A DNA stretch of 33,037 nt from Candidatus Cloacimonadota bacterium (GTDB taxonomy: Bacteria; Cloacimonadota; Cloacimonadia; Cloacimonadales; JAMOQM01): assembly GCA_027064005.1 (NCBI GenBank), contig JAMOQM010000118.1, positions 1-33,037 on the forward strand, read 5' to 3'. Every line of letters begins with the position of its first letter. Positions within the stretch are counted from its first letter, which is position 1. Shown one piece after another: positions 21,789 through 29,895 of this stretch. The notes beneath the pieces are model-generated. The model saw only the letters and a program-made list of their open reading frames with translations, did not search any database and was not told the DNA's origin. The position numbers and the translations under genes are program-made.

Positions 21789-24700
21789 TTATTCTTTGTA
21801 AAAGAATTTTAGTTTTATATATGTTAATAAATTAAACATAAAAATATACATCAAAACAATCATTAAATCAAAATAAAAAGTTTTTATTTTCATTCCCATA
21901 AAATAGGAATCTCCGGCAAGGAACAACTTTTTATGGGTATTCAACGATTTTCCTTCCATCATATTTACCACAAATTCAATTCCTTCATTTTGATATTTTT
22001 TATAAGGATATTTTTTTGCGATAACACCTTTCTCATCATAGATTTTATTCATTTCTTCCTGATAATCCGTTGACGATACCATACCTTTTTTAAAATTATC
22101 AAGTAATGTCAATCTTTTTCTCTCAAGTTTTTCAATATTCCGGTCATAAGTATTAAATCGAGCTTGAGCAGTAAACATACCTTCAAATAACCATCTTGAA
22201 GGAATAAATTGGACAACTTCCGGAACGGCGCTTTTTTTAAACACTTTAAGATCACGATTCATTTTATCAAATTGAATTATAGCTCCACCGAAAATTATTT
22301 GGGGAATCACAATCAAAGGTAAAAGATTAACTATTGCTTTAGAATTATTTAACACTGAAGACATCAAAAGTCCAATAGACGAACCGATCATACCGGATAA
22401 TAAAAGATAAGTAACGTTTGGCCAAAATACACCTCGAATATCCAAAATCATTGAACTTAAAAAATAGTATAATAATGATTGGATGCCGACAAAAACACTC
22501 AAAGTAATAAATTTAGAGATTAAATAATAACCGGTGTGGATATTTAATTTTCGTTCTCTAATAAATATTTTCTTTTCCTGAAAAATATCCTCAACACTAT
22601 TAGATAATCCCAAAAAAATAAAGAGAATAATGGATATAAAAAGATAAATACCGCCGTTGACATTTCCGTAATAACTATATTTATCTTGCAAAGGTGCTAA
22701 TCGCAAAATCCAGGCAATGATAACTGCCAAAATTGGTGCTTCAATAAAAGTTATAATCGTATTTGACCTATTCCTAAACTTAATATAAAAATTTCTCAAA
22801 AAGAATGTTCTTAATTCTTCAATATTTGTTTTTAAATTATATTTTCTTTTGGGTCGTTTTATTTTACCTGAATTCCCTTCTTCTTCATCCTTTTTACCGG
22901 AATAAACCAAATCAAACAAAACTTTCTTTTTGAATTTATTTTTCCAATAATGATCAGGAAAAAGGCGTTTAATCGTCAAATTATTATTAATGAGTTCAAA
23001 GGTTAATTCATCATTTTTATTATAAACGGGATATTCAATAATATCAAAAAAATAGTCCGGAATTTTGTTCTCTTTCTTCTTTTCAATAAATTCTTTACGT
23101 TTTGTAATCTTAGATAATTCAATATTAAAATAGTCAAAAGCCTCTTCTTTATCACCAAAAAAAACTTGCGTACCATTTTTATCTAATAAAAGCACTTTAT
23201 CAAATTTATCAAAAATAAACTGATTAGGTTGATGAATTGAAACGATAACTATTTTACCTTGAGATGATATTTCTTCTAAAATATCCATAATTTGTTCAGA
23301 ATCATTTGAAGAAAGTCCGGAAGTAGGTTCATCACAGATTAATAACGTTGGGTCAAAAAGGATTTCCAAAGCCATATTTAGACGTTTTCTTTCACCTCCA
23401 CTCAACAATTTATCCCCTTCATATCCAACCCGAGTATCTCGTTTATGACTAAGATTAAGTTTAATGAGAAGGTTATTAATTTTGTTTTCAATAACTTCTA
23501 AAGAGGCTATTTTTATTCTAAGTTTAGCTCTAAAAAGAAGATTTTCATAAACTGTCAGATTTGAAAACAACAAATCATCTTGTGGAACATAACCAATATA
23601 TTGCGAATAAAATCCGTAATTATCAAACAAATTTTTCCCATCAACAATAATATTTCCTTTATCAGGAATAAATTCAGCTGAAATTGCCTTCAACAATGAA
23701 GATTTCCCGCATCCACTTTTACCCATAATTGCAACAAATTCTCCATTTTTCGCATTAAATGAAATTGAATTTAGGGCAATTTGTCCATCACTATAAGTAT
23801 GTTTTAAATCGATAAAAGAAATCTTATCAATCTCGAAAGGAATCTCGATTAATTCAAAAAAAGAGTTTATCTTGAAATTTTTACGGTTAATTGTAATAGT
23901 ATCTCTATTGAGTAAGAATTCTTGCCTCTCCACCACTTTGACATTATTTAGATATAAATTCCAACCTCTTTTAGTTGGCGGATTAATCAGATATTTGTGA
24001 TTCTCATTTTCAATATGAATTATCGTTTTTGAAGATTCATTTTTAGAAATAAAATAGTCTTTTTCAAAATTAATAAATAAATCATCAAAACTTAAATCTG
24101 CTGTTCCAATATTATCTCTCTGACTAATAACATCCAGTAACGTAAATTGCTCGTAATTCTCAATTTGAATCAAATCATCAAAATAGAGAGAAACTTCCTT
24201 ATAATATGGTTGGAGTGTACCATTTAAATAAATCTTACCTTTGGCAACAACCAATGAAAAACGATTTCTATTATTAATAATCTTAAACTCATAATCGTCT
24301 TTTTTAAAATCTATAACATCATAAATTTGTTTATTGGCATTAATTTTATATAACAATTCGTTAGTTAATTTAGTTTTCCCAATTTGCAAAATAGAATCTT
24401 CCGGAATAGCATATAATCTGTTTGGCATCAAAGCATTACCATTCAGAATACAATTAACTTTAGAATTTGTACCAATAAAAATATATTTATTTATCACAAA
24501 AAGAAGAAATTCAAAATTAAGATACTTTTCTCCCCGGAATAATATTTCGCATTTTTTATCATTTCCGGCAACAATATAATCTTTGAAAATAGAACGAGAA
24601 AAATGGCTAAAATACTTAAATCCACTGATAGAAGCTGTTTCCTTCGAATCGTTTTCAATAAAATTAAAAATCTCAGATAAATCGTGAGGATCAATATGAA

Positions 24701-25067
24701 AAGCGATTGCCAAATCCAACAATAAGGTTACTTCTTTAGTTTCCAATTCATTATCAGAATTTGCCAAAATAATGAGACTCAATAATATCCGTATTTTGTC
24801 TAAAGTGATGAGATTGATATTTAACGATTCAACTATTTTTTCAAATGGAATATCTTTTTTGTAAATCTCTCTGATATAATTTTCCCAAGATATTTCTTGG
24901 TCGGTAAAAAGATTTTCTAATAATGAATAAAGAATATTGATTTCATCATATTGATCGTTCTGCATCGACTTTATTACCTTAAGATAAAGTCGTACAATCA
25001 TTTCTACAGTTTGACCGTTCTTCAAGTTATCTAAATTTTTTTGAGCTAATTTATTTTGATATTTCAT
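21789..25067 (-). CDS. ABCG-type transporter fused to N-terminal TerB-like and FHA-like domains
   Basis: 1,092 residues, a half-transporter with a large cytoplasmic N-terminal part. Residues about 75-155 look like a TerB-type helical domain (LANSDNELETKEVTLLLDLA). Residues about 165-410 look like two or three FHA-like beta-sandwiches (YIFIGTNSKVNCILNG; KIYLNGTLQPYYKEVSLYFD; NLYLNNVKVVERQEFLLN) but lack the usual Gly-Arg and Ser-x-x-His of phosphothreonine-binding FHA. The ATPase has Walker A GKSGCGKSS (about 447-455), Q-loop YVPQDD, signature LLSGGERKR, Walker B LLICDEPTSGL, and switch SIHQP. The C-terminal third has six hydrophobic segments with a large loop before the last (ABC2 type). FHA-ABC fusions such as mycobacterial Rv1747 are regulated by Ser/Thr kinases. 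It overlaps the PP2C gene by 17 bases. Substrate unknown. Confidence 0.9.
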   Translation of the reverse strand: MKYQNKLAQKNLDNLKNGQTVEMIVRLYLKVIKSMQNDQYDEINILYSLLENLFTDQEISWENYIREIYKKDIPFEKIVESLNINLITLDKIRILLSLIILANSDNELETKEVTLLLDLAIAFHIDPHDLSEIFNFIENDSKETASISGFKYFSHFSRSIFKDYIVAGNDKKCEILFRGEKYLNFEFLLFVINKYIFIGTNSKVNCILNGNALMPNRLYAIPEDSILQIGKTKLTNELLYKINANKQIYDVIDFKKDDYEFKIINNRNRFSLVVAKGKIYLNGTLQPYYKEVSLYFDDLIQIENYEQFTLLDVISQRDNIGTADLSFDDLFINFEKDYFISKNESSKTIIHIENENHKYLINPPTKRGWNLYLNNVKVVERQEFLLNRDTITINRKNFKINSFFELIEIPFEIDKISFIDLKHTYSDGQIALNSISFNAKNGEFVAIMGKSGCGKSSLLKAISAEFIPDKGNIIVDGKNLFDNYGFYSQYIGYVPQDDLLFSNLTVYENLLFRAKLRIKIASLEVIENKINNLLIKLNLSHKRDTRVGYEGDKLLSGGERKRLNMALEILFDPTLLICDEPTSGLSSNDSEQIMDILEEISSQGKIVIVSIHQPNQFIFDKFDKVLLLDKNGTQVFFGDKEEAFDYFNIELSKITKRKEFIEKKKENKIPDYFFDIIEYPVYNKNDELTFELINNNLTIKRLFPDHYWKNKFKKKVLFDLVYSGKKDEEEGNSGKIKRPKRKYNLKTNIEELRTFFLRNFYIKFRNRSNTIITFIEAPILAVIIAWILRLAPLQDKYSYYGNVNGGIYLFISIILFIFLGLSNSVEDIFQEKKIFIRERKLNIHTGYYLISKFITLSVFVGIQSLLYYFLSSMILDIRGVFWPNVTYLLLSGMIGSSIGLLMSSVLNNSKAIVNLLPLIVIPQIIFGGAIIQFDKMNRDLKVFKKSAVPEVVQFIPSRWLFEGMFTAQARFNTYDRNIEKLERKRLTLLDNFKKGMVSSTDYQEEMNKIYDEKGVIAKKYPYKKYQNEGIEFVVNMMEGKSLNTHKKLFLAGDSYFMGMKIKTFYFDLMIVLMYIFMFNLLTYIKLKFFYKE

Positions 25068-25782
25068 AAGATAAAATTACCATGGTTATATTATCCTTAC
25101 CACCATTTTCCAGAGCTGTATCCAATAATTTCAGTCCTAATTTTTCAACATCCTTTGCATTATCAAAAATTTTTTTAATCTCAGATTCAGGAATCATATC
25201 AGTCAAACCGTCAGAACAAAGCAAAATTTTATCTTTATCTTTCAAATCGGTTTTCCCCGAATCAATTTTAATCTTACTTCTACCAAGCATCGAAGTTATA
25301 ATATTATTTTCGGGATGAACCCGCATTTCTTCTTTAGTTAATAGACCTTTGAGATATTTATCCCATAAAAGATTATGATCAGCCGTAAGTTGTTTGAGCT
25401 CGGTTCTCACTTGATAAATTCTACTATCACCCACAGAAACAAAATACATTTTTTTGGAAATTATTAAAGCCATGGCAATAGTAGTTCCCATCTTATTAAA
25501 GCTAATCTGATGTTGTTGTTCTAAAATTAAAGCCTGATTCGCTCTAATCGTAATTTCCTTCAAACATTCAAGCGGATCTTTTATGGCATATTTTACTTTG
25601 TCAAAATTCTTAAGAATATACTCCACGACAAATTTACTTGCAATTTCTCCGCCCGGATATCCACCAACTCCATCACAAACTATATACAATAGATTTTCAT
25701 CATTACTCTTCGCACAATAAAAATAATCTTCATTATTAGTTTTGTAATTCCCGATATGAGTCAAAGCAGTATATTTTATCAT
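25051..25782 (-). CDS. PP2C-family Ser/Thr protein phosphatase
   Basis: 243 residues, a complete stand-alone catalytic domain. Metal-binding Asp motifs are all present: NNEDYFY (about 16-22), CDGVGGYPGGEIAS (D37, G38), VGDSRIY, LTADHNLL, LLCSDGLTDMI, and GGKDNITMVIL near the end. It removes phosphate from Ser/Thr, using two Mn/Mg ions, in the cytoplasm. It overlaps the methyltransferase upstream by four bases (ATGA) and the ABC/FHA gene downstream by 17 bases, so the three are translationally coupled. The usual partner, a Hanks-type kinase, is not in the window. The FHA-like domains next door make the transporter a likely target. Confidence 0.95.
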   Translation of the reverse strand: MIKYTALTHIGNYKTNNEDYFYCAKSNDENLLYIVCDGVGGYPGGEIASKFVVEYILKNFDKVKYAIKDPLECLKEITIRANQALILEQQHQISFNKMGTTIAMALIISKKMYFVSVGDSRIYQVRTELKQLTADHNLLWDKYLKGLLTKEEMRVHPENNIITSMLGRSKIKIDSGKTDLKDKDKILLCSDGLTDMIPESEIKKIFDNAKDVEKLGLKLLDTALENGGKDNITMVILSYEISK

Positions 25783-26483
25783 TTTCTTTCTAATACGAAA
25801 CTTATTAAGGCAGGTTTTAAATTCAATTTATTAAGGATATCATCAATTAATTTCCAATGTTTGAACTTGAGAAATTTAAGATATTTATTTAGACGAAAAA
25901 GAGTCAAAAATTTATTCATATAATATTCTGTTTTAACGATTTTCAGCCCACAATTCTTAAATATTTCGGCTAATTTAATCTCATCAAAAGAATGAAGATG
26001 TGCATTTAAAGGCGTTTTTTTGTTACAATAAATACAAAGTGAATAACGGATTTTCTCTCTAAAAGGAACAGATAATAAAATTTTCCCATTTGGTTTCAGA
26101 AATTTCTTCCATTCATTAAGAGCGGATTCAGGATTTTCCAAATGTTCCAAAACCTCATTGGCAACAATCCAATCGAATTTTTCTTCATTAAAAGGTAAAT
26201 GATTTGCATCGCCTAAAATAGTTTTTATTCTGGGATTTAACGATTTTATTTTTTCCAAATTCTTTTGTGATAAATCAAGAGAAGTAACGTTGACCTTTTT
26301 ATCAGCAATTTTTAGAGAAAACCAACCTCGACCGGATCCTATTTCTAAAATATCATCATTTCTTTTTGAATCACATAAAGCCAAAATTGTTTGATTCCGT
26401 CGTTCCTCATTTATTCCTAATTGGTCGTTTGCAAAATAATCAAATAACTCTGCATCAATTTTATAATGCTCTTGATAATTCAT
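25779..26483 (-). CDS. SAM-dependent methyltransferase (Methyltransf_11 type)
   Basis: 234 residues, class I Rossmann-fold methyltransferase. Motif I is LEIGSGRGWFS (about 46-56), the acidic residue after strand 2 lies in SLDLSQ, motif II region is LGDANHLPFNEEKFDWIVAN, and EVLEHLENPESALNEWKKFL follows. A CIYCNKK pair of Cys lies in the C-terminal half. The acceptor is not predictable; relatives act on lipids, quinones, sugars and proteins. First gene of the four-gene leftward operon: AAAGGAAA precedes ATG and TTGAC lies about 50 bases upstream (26537-26533). Confidence 0.88.
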   Translation of the reverse strand: MNYQEHYKIDAELFDYFANDQLGINEERRNQTILALCDSKRNDDILEIGSGRGWFSLKIADKKVNVTSLDLSQKNLEKIKSLNPRIKTILGDANHLPFNEEKFDWIVANEVLEHLENPESALNEWKKFLKPNGKILLSVPFREKIRYSLCIYCNKKTPLNAHLHSFDEIKLAEIFKNCGLKIVKTEYYMNKFLTLFRLNKYLKFLKFKHWKLIDDILNKLNLKPALISFVLERK

Positions 26484-26815
26484 AAAATTTCCTTTATTTA
26501 TTTTTCATTTATTTTTTGAATCAGCTATTTTCCGTCAAGAAATGAGTTGTTTTTTTTAGTTTGTACTTGATTGAATATTTGTTGATTTAGCGATTCATAG
26601 AAAATACCAAAAAAAATTATATAGAAAATTGGTTATGTTTTGTTGGACAGAAATATCGCTATTTCACTATTTTTCCAAGCACCTTTAACATTCTAAACTT
26701 TCCATCTCTTGAATATTTTTTTTGGAAAATCTTCAGAACGTTAAAATATTTTATTGACAAAATTACCGGTAAATTCAAATTATCACTCGTGTTTAATATA
26801 AGTTATTAAGTGTTC
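26484..26815. promoter_or_regulatory. Divergent promoter gap between methyltransferase operon and tRNA cluster
   Basis: No coding frame. A minus-strand TTGAC (26537-26533) serves the methyltransferase side. A plus-strand TTGACA (from 26753) with AAATTATC at about the 30-base distance, and TTTAATATAAG nearer the tRNA, may serve the tRNA side. The centre is AT-rich without clear repeats. Confidence 0.4.
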
Positions 26816-26901
26816 GGAGGATTAGTCCTAATTGGTAAGGCAGCGGTCTTGAAAACCGCCGGGCTTCGCCCTTGGGGGTTCGAGTCCCTCATCCTCCGCC
26901 A
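26816..26901 (+). tRNA. tRNA-Ser (anticodon TGA)
   Basis: 86 bases with encoded CCA. Acceptor GGAGGAT/ATCCTCC is perfect, the anticodon stem GCGGT/ACCGC holds loop CTTGAAA (TGA), and the variable arm GGGCTTCGCCC forms a short hairpin as expected for class II Ser tRNAs. Confidence 0.95.
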
Positions 26902-26909
26902 TTAACAAC

Positions 26910-27003
26910 GGAGAGGTGGCCGAGTTGGCTTAAGGCGTGCGCCTGCTAAGCGTATGTGGGGCTTAACACTTCACCGAGGGTTCGAATCCCTCCTTCTCCG
27001 CCA
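26910..27003 (+). tRNA. tRNA-Ser (anticodon GCT)
   Basis: 94 bases with encoded CCA. Acceptor GGAGAGG pairs with CTTCTCC (one G-U), the anticodon loop CTGCTAA gives GCT, a long variable arm follows, and the T arm GAGGGTTCGAATCCCTC is perfect. Eight bases after the first tRNA-Ser. Confidence 0.95.
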
Positions 27004-27010
27004 GTAATAA

Positions 27011-27085
27011 TGGGCAGTCGCCAAGCGGTAAGGCACATGGTTTTGGTCCATGCATCCGGGGGTTCAAATCCTCTCTGCCCAGCCA
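27011..27085 (+). tRNA. tRNA-Gln (anticodon TTG)
   Basis: 75 bases with encoded CCA. Acceptor TGGGCAG/CTGCCCA has the U1-A72 pair typical of tRNA-Gln, and the anticodon stem CATGG/CCATG holds loop TTTTGGT (TTG). Confidence 0.96.
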
Positions 27086-27092
27086 TTTTTAT

Positions 27093-27166
27093 TGGGGTGT
27101 CGTCTAATGGTAGGACAGCGGATTCTGGTTCCGTATGTGGGGGTTCAAATCCTCCCATCCCAGCCA
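27093..27166 (+). tRNA. tRNA-Gln (anticodon CTG)
   Basis: 74 bases with encoded CCA. Acceptor TGGGGTG pairs with CATCCCA (one G-U), the anticodon loop TTCTGGT gives CTG, and U1-A72 is again present. A second Gln tRNA dedicated to CAG. Confidence 0.95.
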
Positions 27167-27194
27167 AGAATCAATACATTTTAAAGAAGAGAAT

Positions 27195-27965
27195 ATGCAC
27201 AGAAAAAGACATTTATCGTTAGTACTTAGAATATTTTTTTACATTTTACTTTTATCTATAATTTTTTATCAACAAATTAAAATTAACAAAACCAGTAATA
27301 AATTATCTAAAATTCATATTTTTACAGCAACAGCTGATTCTATCAAAATATCAAATTTAATTGAGAATAAAAATATCCCGAAAATATTACTATCAAATGA
27401 TTTCATAGCAAAGACTTTTCAACTTCATTCTCCTTTTAATGATTCCTTATCTTTTAAAGAATTGTTAAAAAAATATATTCATTCCAAACATCAAGATTTA
27501 TATGGAGCTCCGCGAAGCACCGGAGAATACAAACGAATCCATGAAGGAATTGATTTTTTTGTACCTGAAAATACACCCCTTTACCCTTTAAGTAATTTTG
27601 GAATTGTAACCGAAGTTGAAGATAATGCTAATTTTTTAATGGATGTTAGAGCTATTGATAAATCAGGAAATCCCGTAACAATTCAAGTTTCCTATGGAAA
27701 GATTGTTAAAATTGCTTACCCTGAAGGATTCTCATCCATATATGCACATTTAAATAAAATTTACGTTAAAACCGGAGATATTGTAAATCAAAACACTAAA
27801 ATCGGATTAAGCGGATATACGGGAAATATAAGATTTAGCGGAAAACCATCTCATCTTCATATGGAATTACGCGACAAAGACAACCAATCTTTTGACCCCA
27901 AAAACCTAATTTTACTAAAAAAAGTTGATCCAAATTTCTTTTTTAATAAGATTATTTTCAAATAA
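27195..27965 (+). CDS. M23-family zinc metallopeptidase, membrane-anchored
   Basis: 256 residues from ATG 27195; the longer frame that starts inside tRNA-Gln is not credible. MHRKRHLSLVLRIFFYILLL... is a basic leader plus one membrane helix, so the catalytic part lies outside the cytoplasm. M23 (LytM/NlpD type) zinc and catalytic residues are in place: H116 and D120 in HEGIDF, then IYAHLNKIYVKTGDIVNQ, GLSGYTGN, and H220/H222 in SHLHME. These enzymes cut peptide bridges in peptidoglycan; the match here has the full residue set, so it is probably active. It begins 28 bases after the tRNA cluster without a promoter or strong ribosome site, suggesting co-transcription with the tRNAs. Confidence 0.88.
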   Translation: MHRKRHLSLVLRIFFYILLLSIIFYQQIKINKTSNKLSKIHIFTATADSIKISNLIENKNIPKILLSNDFIAKTFQLHSPFNDSLSFKELLKKYIHSKHQDLYGAPRSTGEYKRIHEGIDFFVPENTPLYPLSNFGIVTEVEDNANFLMDVRAIDKSGNPVTIQVSYGKIVKIAYPEGFSSIYAHLNKIYVKTGDIVNQNTKIGLSGYTGNIRFSGKPSHLHMELRDKDNQSFDPKNLILLKKVDPNFFFNKIIFK

Positions 27966-28076
27966 TTGTTCACACAATTAACAATCAAATTATAATTTTT
28001 TTGAAAAATAAAAATAAAATACTTGCCTTTATCTAACTCATATTTTTTGTAGTAAAAAATTAATATAATAGGTTTT

Positions 28077-28523
28077 ATGAAAAAAATATTTTTACTTACT
28101 TTACTTGTTTTAACTTGCAGTGGTATTAATGCTGTCGAATTACATAAAAGCCCGACAAAAGCCGCACTACTCTCGCTCGTTATTCCCGGAGGCGGGCAAT
28201 ATTATAATTCAACATATAAAAAAATGATAGTTTTTGGCGGAGTTGAGTTAGGCTTTATTGGCATGTTAATTTATCATAACAATCGAATGAATTATTACTA
28301 TGATAGAGTTTCCGATAACACCGGTAATTATAATGATAACATCTCAAAATACAATGATTATTACAATAAAACTCAATCCGATTATTGGTGGATTGGTTCA
28401 ACTATTCTGATGTCTGCTCTTGATTCCTATGTAGAAACTCACCTCTTGAATTTCAAGAATAAAAATCATGAATTAAACCTCAGATTCAAAGCAGATCGTA
28501 TAGAATTGTCTTATCATTTTTAG
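28077..28523 (+). CDS. DUF5683-like small exported membrane protein
   Basis: 148 residues. A signal peptide (MKKIFLLTLLVLTCSGINAV) is followed by SPTKAALLSLVIPGGGQYYN, the pattern of DUF5683 proteins common in Bacteroidota and relatives, then a hydrophobic segment (VFGGVELGFIGMLIY), a Tyr/Asn-rich stretch (about 68-105) and a second hydrophobic stretch (WWIGSTILMSALDSYVETHL). No function is established for the family. The ribosome site is weak; TTGCC...TATTTTTTG at about 28023-28049 may be its promoter. Confidence 0.75.
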   Translation: MKKIFLLTLLVLTCSGINAVELHKSPTKAALLSLVIPGGGQYYNSTYKKMIVFGGVELGFIGMLIYHNNRMNYYYDRVSDNTGNYNDNISKYNDYYNKTQSDYWWIGSTILMSALDSYVETHLLNFKNKNHELNLRFKADRIELSYHF

Positions 28524-28570
28524 GAAAATTATCATGAAATTTATTTTTTATCAAAAAAAGAAAAAAGATA

Positions 28571-28601
28571 TTGACTCTTTTCATAAAAACAATGTTTTTT
28601 G
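28571..28601 (+). promoter_or_regulatory. Candidate promoter of the cmk-plsC-ispH-rpsA operon
   Basis: TTGAC (28571-28575) and TTTTTTG (ending 28601) span 31 bases, the same geometry as ahead of the tRNA-Leu gene; 24 bases before the cmk ATG. Confidence 0.45.
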
Positions 28602-28625
28602 TAAATCATATAGACAGTGGGGAAT

Positions 28626-29297
28626 ATGAAAAATAATTTCATCATTGCATTAGATGGACCAGCTGCTTCAGGTAAAAGCACTACTGCAAAATTATTAGCC
28701 AAAAAGCTAGGTTATATCTATATTGACACAGGTGCTATGTACAGAGCTTGTGCCTTAAGTTCTTTAAACAAGCAAATAAGTTTGGATAACCTAAACCTGC
28801 TAAATAAAATGTTAAATGAAATTGATATTTTGATAAAACAAACAAATCAAGGAAATAAAATTTTCTTAGATGGCGAAGATGTTTCAGAAAAAATTCGTGA
28901 AGAAAACATTTCACTTTTATCATCAAAAATTGCCTCAATTCCGGAAGTAAGAAAAAAGATGGTAGCTTTGCAACAAAAAATGGGTGCAAACGGTGCAGTG
29001 GTTATGGACGGAAGAGATATTGGAACCGTTGTTTTCCCAAATGCAGATTTTAAATTTTTCATAGTAGCAAGTTATTCGGTTAGAGCAAAAAGACGCTGGC
29101 AAGAACTTCAAAATAAAGGCATAAATTCTGATCTAAAAAAAATAGAAGAAGAATTAAAATGGCGAGATAAAAATGATTCGGAACGAACTTGTTCTCCATT
29201 AGTTAAAGCTAAAGATGCTTATGAGATTGATACCACTAACCTGTCTATCAATGAACAAGTAGAAATGATTTTAAAAATAATTAATAAAGAGAGGTAG
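28626..29297 (+). CDS. cmk: Cytidylate (CMP) kinase
   Basis: 223 residues. It transfers phosphate from ATP to CMP or dCMP in the cytoplasm, feeding nucleotide pools. Motifs are the P-loop GPAASGKST (11-19), DTGAMYRA, VMDGRDIGTVVFPNADFKFF, RAKRRWQEL, and the CMP-binding RDKNDSERTCSPL near the C-terminus. The start is ATG 28626, 3 bases after GGGG; a GTG three codons upstream overlaps that site. First gene of cmk-plsC-ispH-rpsA, an order found in several phyla. Confidence 0.96.
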   Translation: MKNNFIIALDGPAASGKSTTAKLLAKKLGYIYIDTGAMYRACALSSLNKQISLDNLNLLNKMLNEIDILIKQTNQGNKIFLDGEDVSEKIREENISLLSSKIASIPEVRKKMVALQQKMGANGAVVMDGRDIGTVVFPNADFKFFIVASYSVRAKRRWQELQNKGINSDLKKIEEELKWRDKNDSERTCSPLVKAKDAYEIDTTNLSINEQVEMILKIINKER

Positions 29298-29301
29298 CCT
29301 T

Positions 29302-29895
29302 ATTTCTATTTATACTGCAACAACACGTTTTGTCCGTTTTATATATTATAAGATTTTTCATGGAGAAATAATCCACAGAGAAAGATTTGAAAATATCGGA
29401 AGCTGTTTAATAGCTGTTAATCATATTTCTTGGCTTGACCCACCTTTGGTAGGTTCTTTGATTCCTCAAGAAATTTCTGTTTTAGCAAAAGCTGAATTAT
29501 TCAAAAATGCTTTTTTTGGATTTTATTTAAGAAAGCTAAACGCAATTCCTTTGCGAAGAGGAACTATCGATCGAAAAGCAATTAAAATTGCAGAGGAGAA
29601 TCTTAAAAACAATATTTCGGTAATGATTTTCCCGGAAGGCAGTCGCCATAATTTTACAGCACGACCCGGTATTGGGAAAATGGCGTATGAAACAAAGAAA
29701 AATATTTTACCGATTTATATAGAAAATTCTGATCATCCTATTCAATGTATATTGGGAAAAAAGAAAATGCGGTTATATGTTGGAAATATTATCTCCATTG
29801 ATCAATATCTTGAAAATGGAGATTCTAAAGACAATTTTAGAAAAATTGCTTCTGATACTTTGAATATTATAAACGGATTAAAAGATGAAAATTAG
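29302..29895 (+). CDS. plsC: 1-acyl-glycerol-3-phosphate acyltransferase (PlsC type), probable ATT start
   Basis: 197 residues if begun at ATT 29302. It transfers an acyl chain to lysophosphatidic acid at the inner membrane, making phosphatidic acid. The catalytic NHISWLD (NHx4D) lies at about residues 41-47, FPEGSRHNFTARPG is the glycerol-phosphate motif, and LPIYIEN follows. The frame opens after TAA at 29278-29280, and there is no ATG, GTG or TTG before TTG 29446, which lies past NHx4D and would give an inactive protein. GAGG at 29291-29294 sits 7 bases before ATT 29302, ideal spacing, and the resulting N-terminus (SIYTATTRFVRFIYYKIFHG) looks like other PlsC proteins. Alternatives are a sequencing error or frameshift from cmk, whose stop is 4 bases upstream. 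Confidence 0.88.
   Translation: MSIYTATTRFVRFIYYKIFHGEIIHRERFENIGSCLIAVNHISWLDPPLVGSLIPQEISVLAKAELFKNAFFGFYLRKLNAIPLRRGTIDRKAIKIAEENLKNNISVMIFPEGSRHNFTARPGIGKMAYETKKNILPIYIENSDHPIQCILGKKKMRLYVGNIISIDQYLENGDSKDNFRKIASDTLNIINGLKDEN

Noticed and set aside
27135-27194. N-terminal extension of the M23 peptidase into tRNA-Gln
   Set aside because: The extra 20 codons lie partly inside the tRNA; ATG 27195 is followed directly by a normal basic leader and membrane helix.
26946-27222. Open frames on both strands across the tRNA cluster
   Set aside because: They are translations of four well-folded tRNA genes.
29446-29895. Short 149-residue version of PlsC from TTG
   Set aside because: It would lack the NHx4D catalytic motif that is encoded in frame just upstream.
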